Positions 47,044 to 57,000 are shown, counted from the first letter of the stretch. The stretch is 64,000 nt of DNA from Pseudomonadota bacterium (GCA_039024915.1 JBCCPK010000002.1:585379-649378); one strand, 5' to 3'. Notes: generated by a model not told the origin, from the letters alone. Made by a program: numbers and translations.

Positions 47044-49650
47044 TCACAGATGACGCAAAACGGGGGCAGGCTTCTGTCCGAGTATCTGCCATGTGCCAAT
47101 CAAGCCAAGGCCAACGGTCAGGACAAGGGCAACCCCAACAGCTCCAAACGCCACCGAGGGAAGGAACGTGAAGCCGGCGCTCATCACATATTCGAGCACA
47201 GCAAACGCTGCCAATGTTCCCGCGGCGAGGCCGAACGCCGCCGCCGCGACCCCGAGCAAGGCATACTCGATCAAAAACGCCGCCAGGATACGCCCGCGCG
47301 TCGCGCCGAGCGTTTTGAGGATAACCGCATCATACAGCCGATGACGGTGGCCGGCTGCGAGCGCGCCCGCCAGCACCAAGATGGACGCGATCAGAGTGAC
47401 CGACGCAGCACCTCGCACGGCGAGCGCAAGGTCTTCGACCAGATCGTTGACAGCATCGAGCGCGTCGGAAATCCGCACGGACGTGATCCCGGGGAAATTC
47501 GCCGTGATCTGCCGCAGAAGGCTCAACTCGACCTCGTCTGTTGGCTGCTCAGGATAGGTGATCGTGGCCAAATGCGCGTGGGGCGCTCCCGCAAAAGTGT
47601 TTGGTGTGAAGACCATCGCGAAGTTGATCGCCAGCGACTCCCATTCGACATCGCGGAAGTTTGCGATGCGCGCGGTAATCTCGCGCCCCAGCACGTTGAC
47701 GGTCAGCAGGTCACCAACCTCGAGGCCAAGCTGGCGGCCTTCCTCATCGATGAACGACACCAACGGTTCACCGGAATAGTCCTCGGGCCACCACTCACCT
47801 TCGGTCAGAACGGTCCCTTCAGGTGGGCGTGGCTCGTAGGTGATGCCGCGGTCACCTTGCAGCACCCAGCGCGCCTCAGGTGGCGCTTCATAGTCCTGCG
47901 CTGGGATTCCCTTGAGCGAGATCAGACGGCCGCGCAGCATGGGCACTGTCTCAAGGTTCGCCTCGGGCGCCTGAGCATCGATCAACGCCGTGAAGTCGTT
48001 GAGTTGGCTGTTCTGGATGTCGAGGAAGAAAAAGCTCGGTGCCACTTCCGGGATTGTGCCGGTCAACTGGCGGCGGAGATTGGAATCAATCAGCGCGAGC
48101 GCAACCAGCAGCGTCAGACCCAGCCCCAGCGAGAGGATCACAGATGGCGTCAACGCGCCCGGTCGGTGAATATTGCCCACCGCAAGGCGCGTGGCGGTGG
48201 ACTTGGGACGCGGTGCGCGTTTTGCGAGCGCCATGACGGCCCACCCCACAAGCCTCAAGACGAGGAAGCTGGCGCCTGCCGCCGCCAGGTAGATCGCCGC
48301 AATGAACCGGCTGTCCGAAACAAGGAACGCGACGACGCCCAAGCCGATCATCGCTGCCCCGGCCCATGCAATGTAAAAAAGGCGCGGGAAGCGGCGGCTC
48401 TTGCCAAAGATGTCGCGGAACAGAGCGGTGGCAGGCACATCGCGGACGGTGCCCAACGGCCACATGGAGAACGCTAGGGCGACAAGGATGCCATACAGCG
48501 CGGCAAGCCCAAGCGCGCCCGGATAGAGCTGCGTTTCAAGCGCCACCGGCAGAACGCCGCCGAACACCGCCTGCACCACAAACGGCACCGACGCGCCTAC
48601 GACCAAGCCGATCACAATGCCGAGGCAGGCAATAGCCATGACCTGGAAGAACTGCACCTTGAAGACGAACGGCCCCTCGGCACCAAGGGATTTGTAAGTC
48701 GCGATGACCTTCCGCTTGCCATCGACGAAAGCGCGCACGGCATTGGCAACGCCAACACCGCCGACAACCAGTGCGGTCAGACCAACAAGCGTCAGAAACT
48801 GGGCAAACTGATCGATGGCCGTTGAAAGTCGCGGGCTTGCCTCGGTCCTGTCGCGGATCTGCCAACCTGCATCGGGAAAGGCGGACAGAACAGACGCTTC
48901 AAAGGTGTCCAGCTCGGCTTCCGTCAGCGGCTCCGGCCATGCGAGCGTGTATTCCCATTCAACCAGCGAGCCGGGTTGTACAAGTTCGGTCGCGTCGAGC
49001 CCTTCCGCTGAAATCATGGCGCGGGGGCCGAATCCGAAGCCCGATGACAGCCGATCAGGTTCGTTTTCGATGATGCCGCGAAGCTCAAAGCCGTGTTCAC
49101 CGACGCGGATTGTCTCACCGACCTGCAGATCAAGGCGCGCGGCAAGCGTGCTCTCGGCGAGAAGTCCGAAGACGCCATCACGCTCGGCGAGTGCGTCGTG
49201 CAGATCGGTCCGCAACACACCGCTTCCGTCATCAAAGGTTAGCTCAGACACCAATGGATAGGGTGCGCCGACCGATTTGATTTCCACGACCGTCTGGTTT
49301 TGTTCATCAGCGGAGCGCGCCATGCCGCGCAGATCACCGACGGTGATCATTTGTGCGCCCTGACCTTCAAGAAACGCCTGTTCTTCCGGGCTGACCTCAC
49401 GTTGCAACAATTCAAGCTGAACGTCGCCGCCCAAAATGGCCCGCCCTTCATTAGCAAGGCCACCGGTCATCGACTGGGCCAAAGCATTGACGCCAGCGAT
49501 CGACGCAACGCCGAGGGCGATACACGCAAGAAAGATGAAGAAGCCGCGCAATCCGCCGCGCAGTTCGCGCATGGCGTAGATGAGGCTCAACGTCCACGTG
49601 CAGCCCGCTCCGGATCGGGAGGGGCTGTCGGAAATCGTGAGGTCAGCCAT
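47044..49650 (-). CDS. ybbP: FtsX-like ABC transporter permease (YbbP family)
   Basis: 868 residues with the four-plus-four helix FtsX/MacB arrangement: RGGLRGFFIFLACIALGVA at the start, two FtsX domains (around residues 260-380 and 750-860), and a large extracytoplasmic region. The ATG at 49650 overlaps the ybbA stop by one base. With the ATPase YbbA and thioesterase TesA this is the conserved ybbAP-tesA set, proposed to extract or export hydrophobic compounds. Confidence 0.9.
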   Translation of the reverse strand: MADLTISDSPSRSGAGCTWTLSLIYAMRELRGGLRGFFIFLACIALGVASIAGVNALAQSMTGGLANEGRAILGGDVQLELLQREVSPEEQAFLEGQGAQMITVGDLRGMARSADEQNQTVVEIKSVGAPYPLVSELTFDDGSGVLRTDLHDALAERDGVFGLLAESTLAARLDLQVGETIRVGEHGFELRGIIENEPDRLSSGFGFGPRAMISAEGLDATELVQPGSLVEWEYTLAWPEPLTEAELDTFEASVLSAFPDAGWQIRDRTEASPRLSTAIDQFAQFLTLVGLTALVVGGVGVANAVRAFVDGKRKVIATYKSLGAEGPFVFKVQFFQVMAIACLGIVIGLVVGASVPFVVQAVFGGVLPVALETQLYPGALGLAALYGILVALAFSMWPLGTVRDVPATALFRDIFGKSRRFPRLFYIAWAGAAMIGLGVVAFLVSDSRFIAAIYLAAAGASFLVLRLVGWAVMALAKRAPRPKSTATRLAVGNIHRPGALTPSVILSLGLGLTLLVALALIDSNLRRQLTGTIPEVAPSFFFLDIQNSQLNDFTALIDAQAPEANLETVPMLRGRLISLKGIPAQDYEAPPEARWVLQGDRGITYEPRPPEGTVLTEGEWWPEDYSGEPLVSFIDEEGRQLGLEVGDLLTVNVLGREITARIANFRDVEWESLAINFAMVFTPNTFAGAPHAHLATITYPEQPTDEVELSLLRQITANFPGITSVRISDALDAVNDLVEDLALAVRGAASVTLIASILVLAGALAAGHRHRLYDAVILKTLGATRGRILAAFLIEYALLGVAAAAFGLAAGTLAAFAVLEYVMSAGFTFLPSVAFGAVGVALVLTVGLGLIGTWQILGQKPAPVLRHL

Positions 49651-50369
49651 TATTCCGCAGCCTCGCGCAGCGGCTCGGCATGCTCTTCTTCCACCACTCT
49701 GCCAGCGTCGATGCGGATCATGCGATCGCACCGCTCAGCCAGGGCAACGTCGTGTGTGACCAATATCAGCGTCGTACCACGGGTCCCTGGCGCATCGAAC
49801 AGAAGGTCAGCGATCTGCCGACCCGTTGATCCATCGAGGTTTCCGGTGGGCTCATCCGCCACCAGGATGGTCGGTCTCGGCGCCAGAGCGCGGGCAACGG
49901 CGACGCGCTGCTGTTCGCCCCCGGACAATTGCGTCGGGTAGTGCGCGGTGCGACTACCGAGCCCAACCGCTTCGAGTTCGGCTTTTGCCCGCCCGAACGG
50001 GTCTTCCTGCCCGGCCAATTCCAGCGGCACGGCAACATTTTCGAGCGCGGTCATAGTCGGAATGAGATGGAAAGACTGAAAGACTATGCCGATCTCCCGG
50101 CCACGGAAAGCCGCAAGCTGGTCTTCTGTCATTCCTGTCAAATCAGCATCGCCCACCTTCACCGTCCCCGAGGTAGGCCGTTCAAGTCCCGCAAGCACCA
50201 TCAGCAAAGTGGACTTGCCCGAGCCGGATGGGCCAACGATGCCCACTGACATGCCCTTTTCGACGCCCAAAGTCGCGCCTTTGAGAATATGAACCCGGGC
50301 CGCGCCTTGCCCGAGTGAAAGGTGAACATCGTCGAGTGTGATGATGGGTTGGGGGGAGGTATCTGCCAC
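49650..50369 (-). CDS. ybbA: ABC transporter ATP-binding protein (YbbA/LolD-like)
   Basis: 239 residues: Walker [11 protein letters not shown]-loop VFQSFHLIPTMTALENV, signature LSGGEQQRVAVARAL, Walker B ILVADEPTGNLD. The family N-terminus begins just after a GTG at 50369 (ADTSPQPIITLDDV), which is taken as start; the longer frame to 50594 would overlap tesA. Confidence 0.9.
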   Translation of the reverse strand: MADTSPQPIITLDDVHLSLGQGAARVHILKGATLGVEKGMSVGIVGPSGSGKSTLLMVLAGLERPTSGTVKVGDADLTGMTEDQLAAFRGREIGIVFQSFHLIPTMTALENVAVPLELAGQEDPFGRAKAELEAVGLGSRTAHYPTQLSGGEQQRVAVARALAPRPTILVADEPTGNLDGSTGRQIADLLFDAPGTRGTTLILVTHDVALAERCDRMIRIDAGRVVEEEHAEPLREAAE

Positions 50370-50454
50370 GGAGTGGTCCAATCGATCTGGAAAAGGGCTG
50401 CTAGCCGCCTTACGTGCGGCATTCGGTGTCCGATCAAATAGGAACGCAACTGCG

Positions 50455-51147
50455 ATGGACCAACACCCTTGGCAAATGGCGCACAAAATTGGTGCACGAT
50501 TGGGCGCTTCCCTTAAGCGGGCCCTCCCGCTTTTGATCATGGTGCCGCTGGCATTGGCTGCGGCAAAGCCCGCAAGCGCAGAGCCAATCACCATCCTTGC
50601 CTTGGGCGACAGCCTGACCGCCGGGTATGGGCTATCACCCGGCCAGGGGTTTCCCGCAAGGCTTGAAGCAGCCCTCCAGAGGGAAGGCTATGAGGTCCGC
50701 GTGCTGGATGCAGGGGTTTCCGGCGACACAACCTCCGGCGGGCTTTCGCGGCTTGACTGGTCGCTCGATCCTGAGACCGATGCGGTCATCGTGGAACTTG
50801 GCGGCAACGATGCCCTTCGCGGGATCAGCCCGGAAATTTCGGAACAGGCGCTTGATGGCATCCTTTCCAACCTGACGGACCGCGGTCTGCCAACCCTTTT
50901 GGCCGGCATGCTCGCGCCGCCCAACATGGGCGCAAGCTATGGTGAGGCGTTCAACGGCATCTACCCACGGCTCGCGGAGACCTACGATGTGGTCTTCTAC
51001 CCGTTCTTTCTTGATGGCGTCGCTGGCGAGCCATCACTCAACTTGCCCGACGGAATTCACCCGACGGCGGAAGGCATTGACTTGATTGTGTCCCGCATCC
51101 TGCCGTACGTCGAGGACTTGATCGCGCGCGTTCCCACTTCCGGCTGA
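50455..51147 (+). CDS. tesA: Acyl-CoA thioesterase I / arylesterase (SGNH hydrolase)
   Basis: 230 residues with a signal-like hydrophobic stretch (LLIMVPLALAAAKPASA) and SGNH blocks: LGDSLTAGYGL (catalytic Ser), GGNDALRG (Gly, Asn), and DGIHPTAEG (Asp, His). Periplasmic esterase/lysophospholipase/protease-I type. Start 50455 has AGGAA upstream; 50476 also possible. Divergent from ybbAP. Confidence 0.9.
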   Translation: MDQHPWQMAHKIGARLGASLKRALPLLIMVPLALAAAKPASAEPITILALGDSLTAGYGLSPGQGFPARLEAALQREGYEVRVLDAGVSGDTTSGGLSRLDWSLDPETDAVIVELGGNDALRGISPEISEQALDGILSNLTDRGLPTLLAGMLAPPNMGASYGEAFNGIYPRLAETYDVVFYPFFLDGVAGEPSLNLPDGIHPTAEGIDLIVSRILPYVEDLIARVPTSG

Positions 51148-51180
51148 CGCGCTTCAGCACCAACATCAAAGGATTTTCCC

Positions 51181-52230
51181 ATGGAAAAGCGCCCCTTGGG
51201 ACGCACCGGCATGGATGTGTCGGTTATCTGCCTTGGCACCATGACCTGGGGCCAGCAGAATACCGAAGCCGAAGGCCACGAGCAGATGGACTATGCCCTC
51301 GATCAGGGCATCAACTTCTTCGACACCGCTGAATTGTATGCCATTCCGCCTAAGCCGGACACGCAAGGGTCGACCGAAACCATCATCGGCACCTGGTTCA
51401 ACAGCCGGAAGAACCGCGACAAGGTTATTCTTGCCACCAAAGTGGTCGGCGCGACCTCCATGACCTGGTTTTCCCCAAACAAGGACGAACCAAGCATGCC
51501 AACCCGCGCTCGCGTGATGGACGCGGTAGACGCTTCGCTCAAGCGGCTACAGACCGATTATATAGATCTCTACCAGCTACACTGGCCCGGCCGACCATTC
51601 TCCGTGTTCGGCACCCACCCGCTTGTGTGGGAGCCAACCGAAGGCGACGAAACCCCCATCGAGGAAACCCTCGACGCGTTTGATGAGGTCGTCAAATCCG
51701 GCAAGGTTCGGGCGATCGGCCTTTCGAACGAAAGCGCCTGGGGCACGATGAAATGGCTGCATGGCGCCGAAACAAAGGGCCAGGCCCGCGTCGCCTCGAT
51801 CCAGAACGCCTACAACATTGTCAACCGCACCTATGAGATCAACATGGCAGAGGTCGGAATGCGTGAGGATGTCGGTCTGCTCGCCTACTCGCCGCTTGGT
51901 CAGGGTTATCTCTCTGGCAAGTACCGCAACGGAGCGGAGCCCGCTGGTGCCCGTCGCACGCTGTTCGGCCGCATGGGCCGCTACGAGAGCGAAGGTTGTA
52001 CAGCGGCGATCGAAGACTTCCTGACCCTGTGCGATGAACGCGGGCTCGACTATTCGCAGACCGCGATCCGCTTCATCACGTCAAAACCGTTCGTTGCCTC
52101 CTCGATCATCGGAGCAACCTCGATGGAGCAGCTCAAACACGATATTGCATCGTGGGAGATGGCGTGGCCGGACGATCTTGATGAGGCCATCAATGCGCTG
52201 CATCTCAAACGTCCGAACACGAGCACCTGA
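51181..52230 (+). CDS. Aldo/keto reductase (Tas-like)
   Basis: 349-residue AKR with the Tas-type start (CLGTMTWGQQNTEAEGH), catalytic Asp-Tyr in FFDTAELY, Lys in ILATKVVG, and the NADPH-binding end SSIIGATSMEQLKHDI. Substrate not predictable. ATG follows AGGATT. The following XRE-cupin gene has its own promoter. Confidence 0.92.
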   Translation: MEKRPLGRTGMDVSVICLGTMTWGQQNTEAEGHEQMDYALDQGINFFDTAELYAIPPKPDTQGSTETIIGTWFNSRKNRDKVILATKVVGATSMTWFSPNKDEPSMPTRARVMDAVDASLKRLQTDYIDLYQLHWPGRPFSVFGTHPLVWEPTEGDETPIEETLDAFDEVVKSGKVRAIGLSNESAWGTMKWLHGAETKGQARVASIQNAYNIVNRTYEINMAEVGMREDVGLLAYSPLGQGYLSGKYRNGAEPAGARRTLFGRMGRYESEGCTAAIEDFLTLCDERGLDYSQTAIRFITSKPFVASSIIGATSMEQLKHDIASWEMAWPDDLDEAINALHLKRPNTST

Positions 52231-52236
52231 GCAGCG

Positions 52237-52266
52237 CTTGACTTAGGGTCAAGAGTCCACAATAGT
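52237..52266 (+). promoter_or_regulatory. Promoter with overlapping dyad for the XRE-cupin gene
   Basis: TTGACT (52238-52243), a 17-bp spacer, and AATAGT (52261-52266) form a -35/-10 pair. The dyad CTTGAC-TTAGG-GTCAAG (52237-52253) covers the -35. The ATG at 52273 lies only 6 bases past the -10, so the transcript may be leaderless and the regulator may bind here itself. Confidence 0.6.
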
Positions 52267-52272
52267 GTTCAG

Positions 52273-52860
52273 ATGAGCACTTTAGTGGATACCCATCAGG
52301 AGGCGATTGCGCGCCGGGTGCAGCTCGAGCGGAAGGCGCGGGGCTGGTCGATGACGGAACTCGCGGCACGGTCAGATGTGTCGAAGGCTGCGATCTCAAA
52401 GATCGAACGCGGCGAGATGAGCCCGACGGCCAGCGTTCTGGTGCGGCTTGCGCACGCCTTCGATCTGACGCTCGCGGGCCTTCTGATGCGCGCCGAGCAA
52501 AATAGCGGGTCCGTACAACGGGCAGCAGATCAACCGCTTTGGGAAGACCCTGAATCGCATTATGTCCGTCGCCAGGTCTTTCGCGCGACGGACAACCCGG
52601 TGGAGCTGGCTCGCATCTATCTGCCGCCCCAGACCCGGGTCACCATTCCATCAACAGCCTTCAACGGCATCAAAGAAGCCATCCACGTTATCGATGGGAC
52701 TTTGACGCTTACCTTCTCCGGCGAAACGGTGTCCCTGGAGGCTGGCGATAGCATTGGAATCAGCAAGACGGCCGACGTCACCTTTGAAAACGCTGGAAGC
52801 GTCAGTTGCTCCTATATCGTTGCTTTGGCGCGCCACGTACCGCCCATGGACGGCTTCTGA
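52273..52860 (+). CDS. XRE family regulator with cupin domain
   Basis: 195 residues: N-terminal HTH_3 (QLERKARGWSMTELAARSDV, SKAAISKIERGEMSPTASVL) then a C-terminal cupin_2 beta-barrel (residues about 110-185; EAIHVIDGTLTLTFSGE, LEAGDSIGI). Members often control metabolite-responsive genes next door; here the neighbours are an aldo/keto reductase and a GNAT acetyltransferase. Confidence 0.93.
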   Translation: MSTLVDTHQEAIARRVQLERKARGWSMTELAARSDVSKAAISKIERGEMSPTASVLVRLAHAFDLTLAGLLMRAEQNSGSVQRAADQPLWEDPESHYVRRQVFRATDNPVELARIYLPPQTRVTIPSTAFNGIKEAIHVIDGTLTLTFSGETVSLEAGDSIGISKTADVTFENAGSVSCSYIVALARHVPPMDGF

Positions 52861-52870
52861 GGCCGACCCC

Positions 52871-53326
52871 ATGCATATCGACCTGGGCGATCTCGACCAT
52901 CCTGATGTCATTGAGCTGCTGAAGTTTCACCTTGAAACCAACATGGCCGTGACCCCGCCACAAAGCGTACACGCGCTCGATCTTGGGGCCCTGAAAGCGC
53001 CATCCATCCGCTTTTTTGCCGGGTGGGAGGGCGACAGCTTGCTGTCGATAGGCGCCTGGAAACGGCACGATGCGACGCTGGGCGAGATCAAGTCGATGCG
53101 GACAGCCGAAGTGCATCGGGCAAAGGGGCTTGGCGCGCAGATGCTCCACCACATTATCGAAGACGCCAAAGCGCACGCGGTGTCACGCTTGTCGCTTGAA
53201 ACCGGATCGTTTGACTATTTCGAACCCGCTCGCCGCCTCTATGAGAAAAGCGGCTTCTCCTATTGCGAACCCTTCGCGGATTACCGGCTCGACCCCAACT
53301 CGATGTACATGACCAAGCTGCTTTAG
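52871..53326 (+). CDS. GNAT family N-acetyltransferase
   Basis: 151-residue acetyltransferase: the acetyl-CoA-binding loop HRAKGLGAQMLHHII and the C-terminal FEPARRLYEKSGF are typical. FADYRLDPNSMYMTK closes the fold. Starts 10 bp after the XRE-cupin stop, so likely cotranscribed. Similar small GNATs are annotated as PhnO or amino-group acetyltransferases without proof. Confidence 0.92.
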   Translation: MHIDLGDLDHPDVIELLKFHLETNMAVTPPQSVHALDLGALKAPSIRFFAGWEGDSLLSIGAWKRHDATLGEIKSMRTAEVHRAKGLGAQMLHHIIEDAKAHAVSRLSLETGSFDYFEPARRLYEKSGFSYCEPFADYRLDPNSMYMTKLL

Positions 53327-53367
53327 GCGGGTCCAGTTAGCGCCGACCGGTATGAACCCTACAACGC

Positions 53368-54024
53368 CTATAAGATGCTTTGACCAGTCTTGGCCCAATC
53401 GGCCATGAAGCTGTCGATCCCCTTGTCGGTGAGCGGATGCTTGGCAAGGCCCTTGAGGACCCCCGGTGGGATGGTCGCGACATCAGCGCCAGCCATCGCC
53501 GATTGCTTGACATGGTTGGGCGTCCGGATCGAAGCGGCCAAGATTTCCGTCGTGAGCGCAGGATAGTTGTCGTAGATGACGCGTATCTCTTCGATCAGCT
53601 CCATGCCGTCGATATTGATGTCATCAAGCCGGCCAATGAACGGCGAGATAAACGTCGCGCCGCACTTGGCAGCGAGCAACGCCTGATTGGCCGAAAAACA
53701 CAAGGTGACGTTGACCATGGTGCCTTCGCCGGTCAGCGCTTTGCAGGCTTTGAGACCATCGATGGTGAGCGGAACCTTCACCGTGACATTGCTCGCGATC
53801 TTCGCCAGTTCCTTGCCTTCGGTGATCATACCCTCGGCATCAAGCGCGGTGACCTCGGCAGAGACCGGGCCGTCAACCAGGGCGCAAATCTCTGCGATCA
53901 CCTCTTTGAAATCGCGCCCAGATTTCGCAATCAGTGACGGGTTGGTCGTCACGCCATCAAGTAGTCCGATGGCATTGAGTTCGGCGATATCGTCAACATC
54001 TGCGGTATCAACGAAAAATTTCAT
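53368..54024 (-). CDS. fsa: Fructose-6-phosphate aldolase / transaldolase-like
   Basis: 218-residue class I aldolase: [13 protein letters not shown] at the start, [13 protein letters not shown], Schiff-base Lys in VTVKVPLT (about residue 86), and SPFIGRLDD. Short size (218) matches the FSA/TalC subfamily, cleaving or forming fructose-6-phosphate. ATG 54024 gives the family start. Gene pairs with priA next to atp in many rhizobia. Confidence 0.93.
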   Translation of the reverse strand: MKFFVDTADVDDIAELNAIGLLDGVTTNPSLIAKSGRDFKEVIAEICALVDGPVSAEVTALDAEGMITEGKELAKIASNVTVKVPLTIDGLKACKALTGEGTMVNVTLCFSANQALLAAKCGATFISPFIGRLDDINIDGMELIEEIRVIYDNYPALTTEILAASIRTPNHVKQSAMAGADVATIPPGVLKGLAKHPLTDKGIDSFMADWAKTGQSIL

Positions 54025-54106
54025 TCGGTCACTCCTCCCGCGCCCCGGTGCCAATCAAGACCCCGATGGGTTGTTGTGTGTTTGCGCGGTCGTCTAACGT
54101 TTTTGC

Positions 54107-56323
54107 ATGTCGCCGTCATCCCCAAACGCACCTTCCGATTCGCCACATGGTTTCCAAGCCGGAGATCTGGTGGGCGTCATGGTGCCGGCTCCCATGCCAA
54201 GCGCGCTGACCTACACCGTTGCACCGGGCCAAACGATACGTGCGGGCTCGATTGTCAAAGTGCCGCTCGGCACCCGCCAGGTTTTGGGCATCGTTTGGGG
54301 CGCCTCCACAGCTGATGGAAACGCCAAACGTCTCAAGCCGATCACCGACGTCATGGATGCACCGCCCATCCGCGCACCTTTGCGCGCCTTTGTCGACTGG
54401 GTTGCCGACTGGACCTTGTCTGCGCCCGGAATGGTCGCGCGCATGGTCACGCGCGGCGAAGAGCTGATGCAGCGTGAACCGCCCGTCGCCGCCGTGCGGC
54501 GGTGCGGCGCCGATCCCGAGAAAATGACCGTTGCGCGCCAGAAGGTTTTGGAGGTTGCAAAGCCTGGCGAAGCGTTCACCAAGGTCGGTCTGGCCGATCT
54601 GGCCGGCGTTTCGGTTGCCGTCATTGATGGCCTGGTGCGAACTGGCACGCTCGAAAAGCTGATGCTGCAACGCGAGCCGGGGCGCATCGAACCTGACCCT
54701 GACTTCGACCCCCGCACGCTGACCACCGGGCAGGCCGACGCGGTTGATGCGCTGATTTCAAACGCAGGCAAGGTGAAGGCCCCCATTACCCTGCTGGAGG
54801 GCGTCACAGGTTCGGGAAAGACCGAGGTCTACTTCGAAGCCGTTGCGGACGCGTTGCGGCGCGGCAAGCAGGCGCTCATTCTGCTACCAGAAATCGCCCT
54901 GACCCAATCGTTGCTCGATCGCTTTGCCGAACGCTTCGGGGCCCTACCGGGCGAATGGCACTCAGGGATAACGCCCAAGGCGCGCCGCCAATGCTGGCGC
55001 GGCACGGCCGAAGGCAAGGTGAAGGTCGTCATCGGCGCACGCTCGGCGCTTTATCTGCCGTTTGCCGATCTCGGGCTTATCATCGTCGATGAGGAGCACG
55101 AAGCCGCCTACAAGCAGGAAGAATGGGTCAGCTACAACGCCCGCGACATGGCCATCGTGCGGGCGCGCACCGAGGGCGCCCACATTGTATTGGCATCGGC
55201 GACGCCTTCGGTCGAGACACGGATGAACGCCCAGGCGGGGCGCTATCAACATCTTATGCTACCCGCGCGCTACGCCGCGCGCCCGCTGCCCTCGCTTTCG
55301 GCCATCGATATGCGCCGGACGCCGCCCGAACGCGGAACCTGGCTCGCCCCGCCGCTTATCGAGGCGGTCCACGATACCCTCGACCGGGGTGAGCAGAGCT
55401 TGTTGTTTCTCAACCGGCGCGGGTATGCCCCCCTCACGCTTTGCCGCAACTGCGGACACCGGTTCGAGTGCGTCATGTGCTCAGCATGGCTGGTTCAACA
55501 CCGCTTCACGAGCACACTCAATTGTCACCATTGCGGCCATGTTGAGCGGGTGCCGGAGGCTTGCCCCGAATGCGGAGCTGAAGGCAGCCTTGTTGCGTCC
55601 GGTCCGGGTGTTGAGCGTATCGCCGAGGAAGTCGCCACGCGCTTTCCTGATGCGCGGACGCTTGTCCTGTCCTCAGACATGATGGGTGGGCCGAAACGCC
55701 TGAAGATGGAGCTTGAGGCCGTCGCCAACGGCGAGGTCGACATCATCGTCGGCACCCAGCTCGTGGCAAAAGGGCACAACTTTCCCGGCCTGACGCTTGT
55801 CGGCGTGATCGATGCCGATGTCGGCTTCGGACAGGGCGATCCGCGCGCTGCCGAGCGCACCTTCCAGCTTCTTACCCAGGTGACAGGACGGGCGGGGCGA
55901 GCGGAAAAACCCGGCATCGGCCTTATCCAGACCTATATGCCCGAACACCCTGTACTCGGCGCTCTGCTCGCTCATGATACCGAGCGCTTTTACAGCCTGG
56001 AAGAAGAAGCAAGGCGGCGCGCGCATCTGCCGCCATTTGTTCGCTTCGTTGCGGTCATCGCGTCGGGCACGGATGCGGGTGCCGCCAAGGCCTACGCGCA
56101 GCACCTGAAATCTGTCGCGCCGCCGTCGGAAAGCATTGATGTTCTTGGCCCAGTCGACGCGCCCCTCGCCTTGCTGCGGGGGCGGCATCGCCAACGGCTC
56201 CTGGTGCGTGGTCCGCGGGGGAGGCAAACCCAAGCCTATGTCCGCCAGTGGCTGAGTTTGGCCGACAAGACGCGCGGTGACCTGCGCGTGGACGTCGATG
56301 TCGATCCGCAGAGCTTCGTTTAG
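54107..56323 (+). CDS. priA: Primosomal protein N' (PriA helicase)
   Basis: 738-residue replication-restart helicase. N-terminal DNA-binding region, Walker A GVTGSGKTEV, DEEH box VDEEHEAAYKQE, and the eight zinc-binding cysteines in LCRNCGHRFECVMC and NCHHCGHVERVPEACPECG, then QLVAKGHNFPGL motif V. Upstream of the atp operon, as in rhizobial genomes. Confidence 0.95.
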   Translation: MSPSSPNAPSDSPHGFQAGDLVGVMVPAPMPSALTYTVAPGQTIRAGSIVKVPLGTRQVLGIVWGASTADGNAKRLKPITDVMDAPPIRAPLRAFVDWVADWTLSAPGMVARMVTRGEELMQREPPVAAVRRCGADPEKMTVARQKVLEVAKPGEAFTKVGLADLAGVSVAVIDGLVRTGTLEKLMLQREPGRIEPDPDFDPRTLTTGQADAVDALISNAGKVKAPITLLEGVTGSGKTEVYFEAVADALRRGKQALILLPEIALTQSLLDRFAERFGALPGEWHSGITPKARRQCWRGTAEGKVKVVIGARSALYLPFADLGLIIVDEEHEAAYKQEEWVSYNARDMAIVRARTEGAHIVLASATPSVETRMNAQAGRYQHLMLPARYAARPLPSLSAIDMRRTPPERGTWLAPPLIEAVHDTLDRGEQSLLFLNRRGYAPLTLCRNCGHRFECVMCSAWLVQHRFTSTLNCHHCGHVERVPEACPECGAEGSLVASGPGVERIAEEVATRFPDARTLVLSSDMMGGPKRLKMELEAVANGEVDIIVGTQLVAKGHNFPGLTLVGVIDADVGFGQGDPRAAERTFQLLTQVTGRAGRAEKPGIGLIQTYMPEHPVLGALLAHDTERFYSLEEEARRRAHLPPFVRFVAVIASGTDAGAAKAYAQHLKSVAPPSESIDVLGPVDAPLALLRGRHRQRLLVRGPRGRQTQAYVRQWLSLADKTRGDLRVDVDVDPQSFV

Positions 56324-56482
56324 CAACGCCCATCGACGGCAGGGAAGCCAAGCGTCGCTTGGTCGTGCCTGCCAAAGTGAGTGAACCGATACGCACGGCA
56401 TTGCGTATTCTCGACCAAATGCGGCGCATCGGGTTCCGCATACGCCGGCGATCCCCAATATCCGGCCTCCCCCCAATCCGCA

Positions 56483-56514
56483 GACCCGCCACGCAGGAAA
56501 CGCCGTGGCGGGTC
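56483..56514 (+). terminator. Perfect 11-bp hairpin between priA and DUF4345 gene
   Basis: GACCCGCCACG (56483-56493) pairs exactly with CGTGGCGGGTC (56504-56514) around a 10-base loop. No U-run follows, so it may be a weak or Rho-aided terminator for priA, or a leader stem 22 bp upstream of the DUF4345 ATG. Confidence 0.5.
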
Positions 56515-56536
56515 CCAGGTGCTCTACGGTCGCCCA

Positions 56537-56911
56537 ATGGAACTACTCATAATATCCGTGAATGTGCTGGCCGCCATTGCCACCATCATCCTGGGTCTGT
56601 TTGGTTGGTTGCGTCCTGATTTCACGATGGACTTGCTTGGTCTGAAATCCACCGACGAGACGGGTCTTGGGAAATCCGAAATCCGCGCGGCATCTGGCGC
56701 ACTTTGGGTGGGCGTTGGGGTCGCATCGCTTGTTTTGTTTTCGCCCACCGCTTTCTTGATGCTCGCTGCAGTTTGGGGCGGCGGAGCGATCGGTCGGCTG
56801 ACCGCGATCGTTGTCGATGGGGCCAACAAGGGGCAGCCCGTCGTTTTCTTCATCGTTGAAGCCGCTTTCGCCGTGGTCTTGGTCGCGCTCAACCTGCCGG
56901 CACTGACCTAA
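56537..56911 (+). CDS. DUF4345-like small membrane protein
   Basis: 124 residues with four hydrophobic segments (VLAAIATIILGLFGW; ALWVGVGVASLVLF; AFLMLAAVWGG; VVFFIVEAAFAVVLVAL) and GRLTAIVVDG between. Resembles DUF4345 proteins, function unknown. The longer frame from 56381 contains the hairpin above and is rejected. It separates priA from atpH. Confidence 0.75.
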   Translation: MELLIISVNVLAAIATIILGLFGWLRPDFTMDLLGLKSTDETGLGKSEIRAASGALWVGVGVASLVLFSPTAFLMLAAVWGGGAIGRLTAIVVDGANKGQPVVFFIVEAAFAVVLVALNLPALT

Positions 56912-57000
56912 CGGCCCGCATCCGCTGCTGCGCACAAAAAACGGTATCAGTTTGCCCTTTAGGCTTGGTTGCGCACCCCCATTGTCCGTGATAGTTCCCT

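Noticed and set aside
46843..48477. 544-codon plus-strand ORF opposite ybbP
   Set aside because: Gln/Arg/Asp-rich antisense frame; the minus strand encodes a clear FtsX-type permease.
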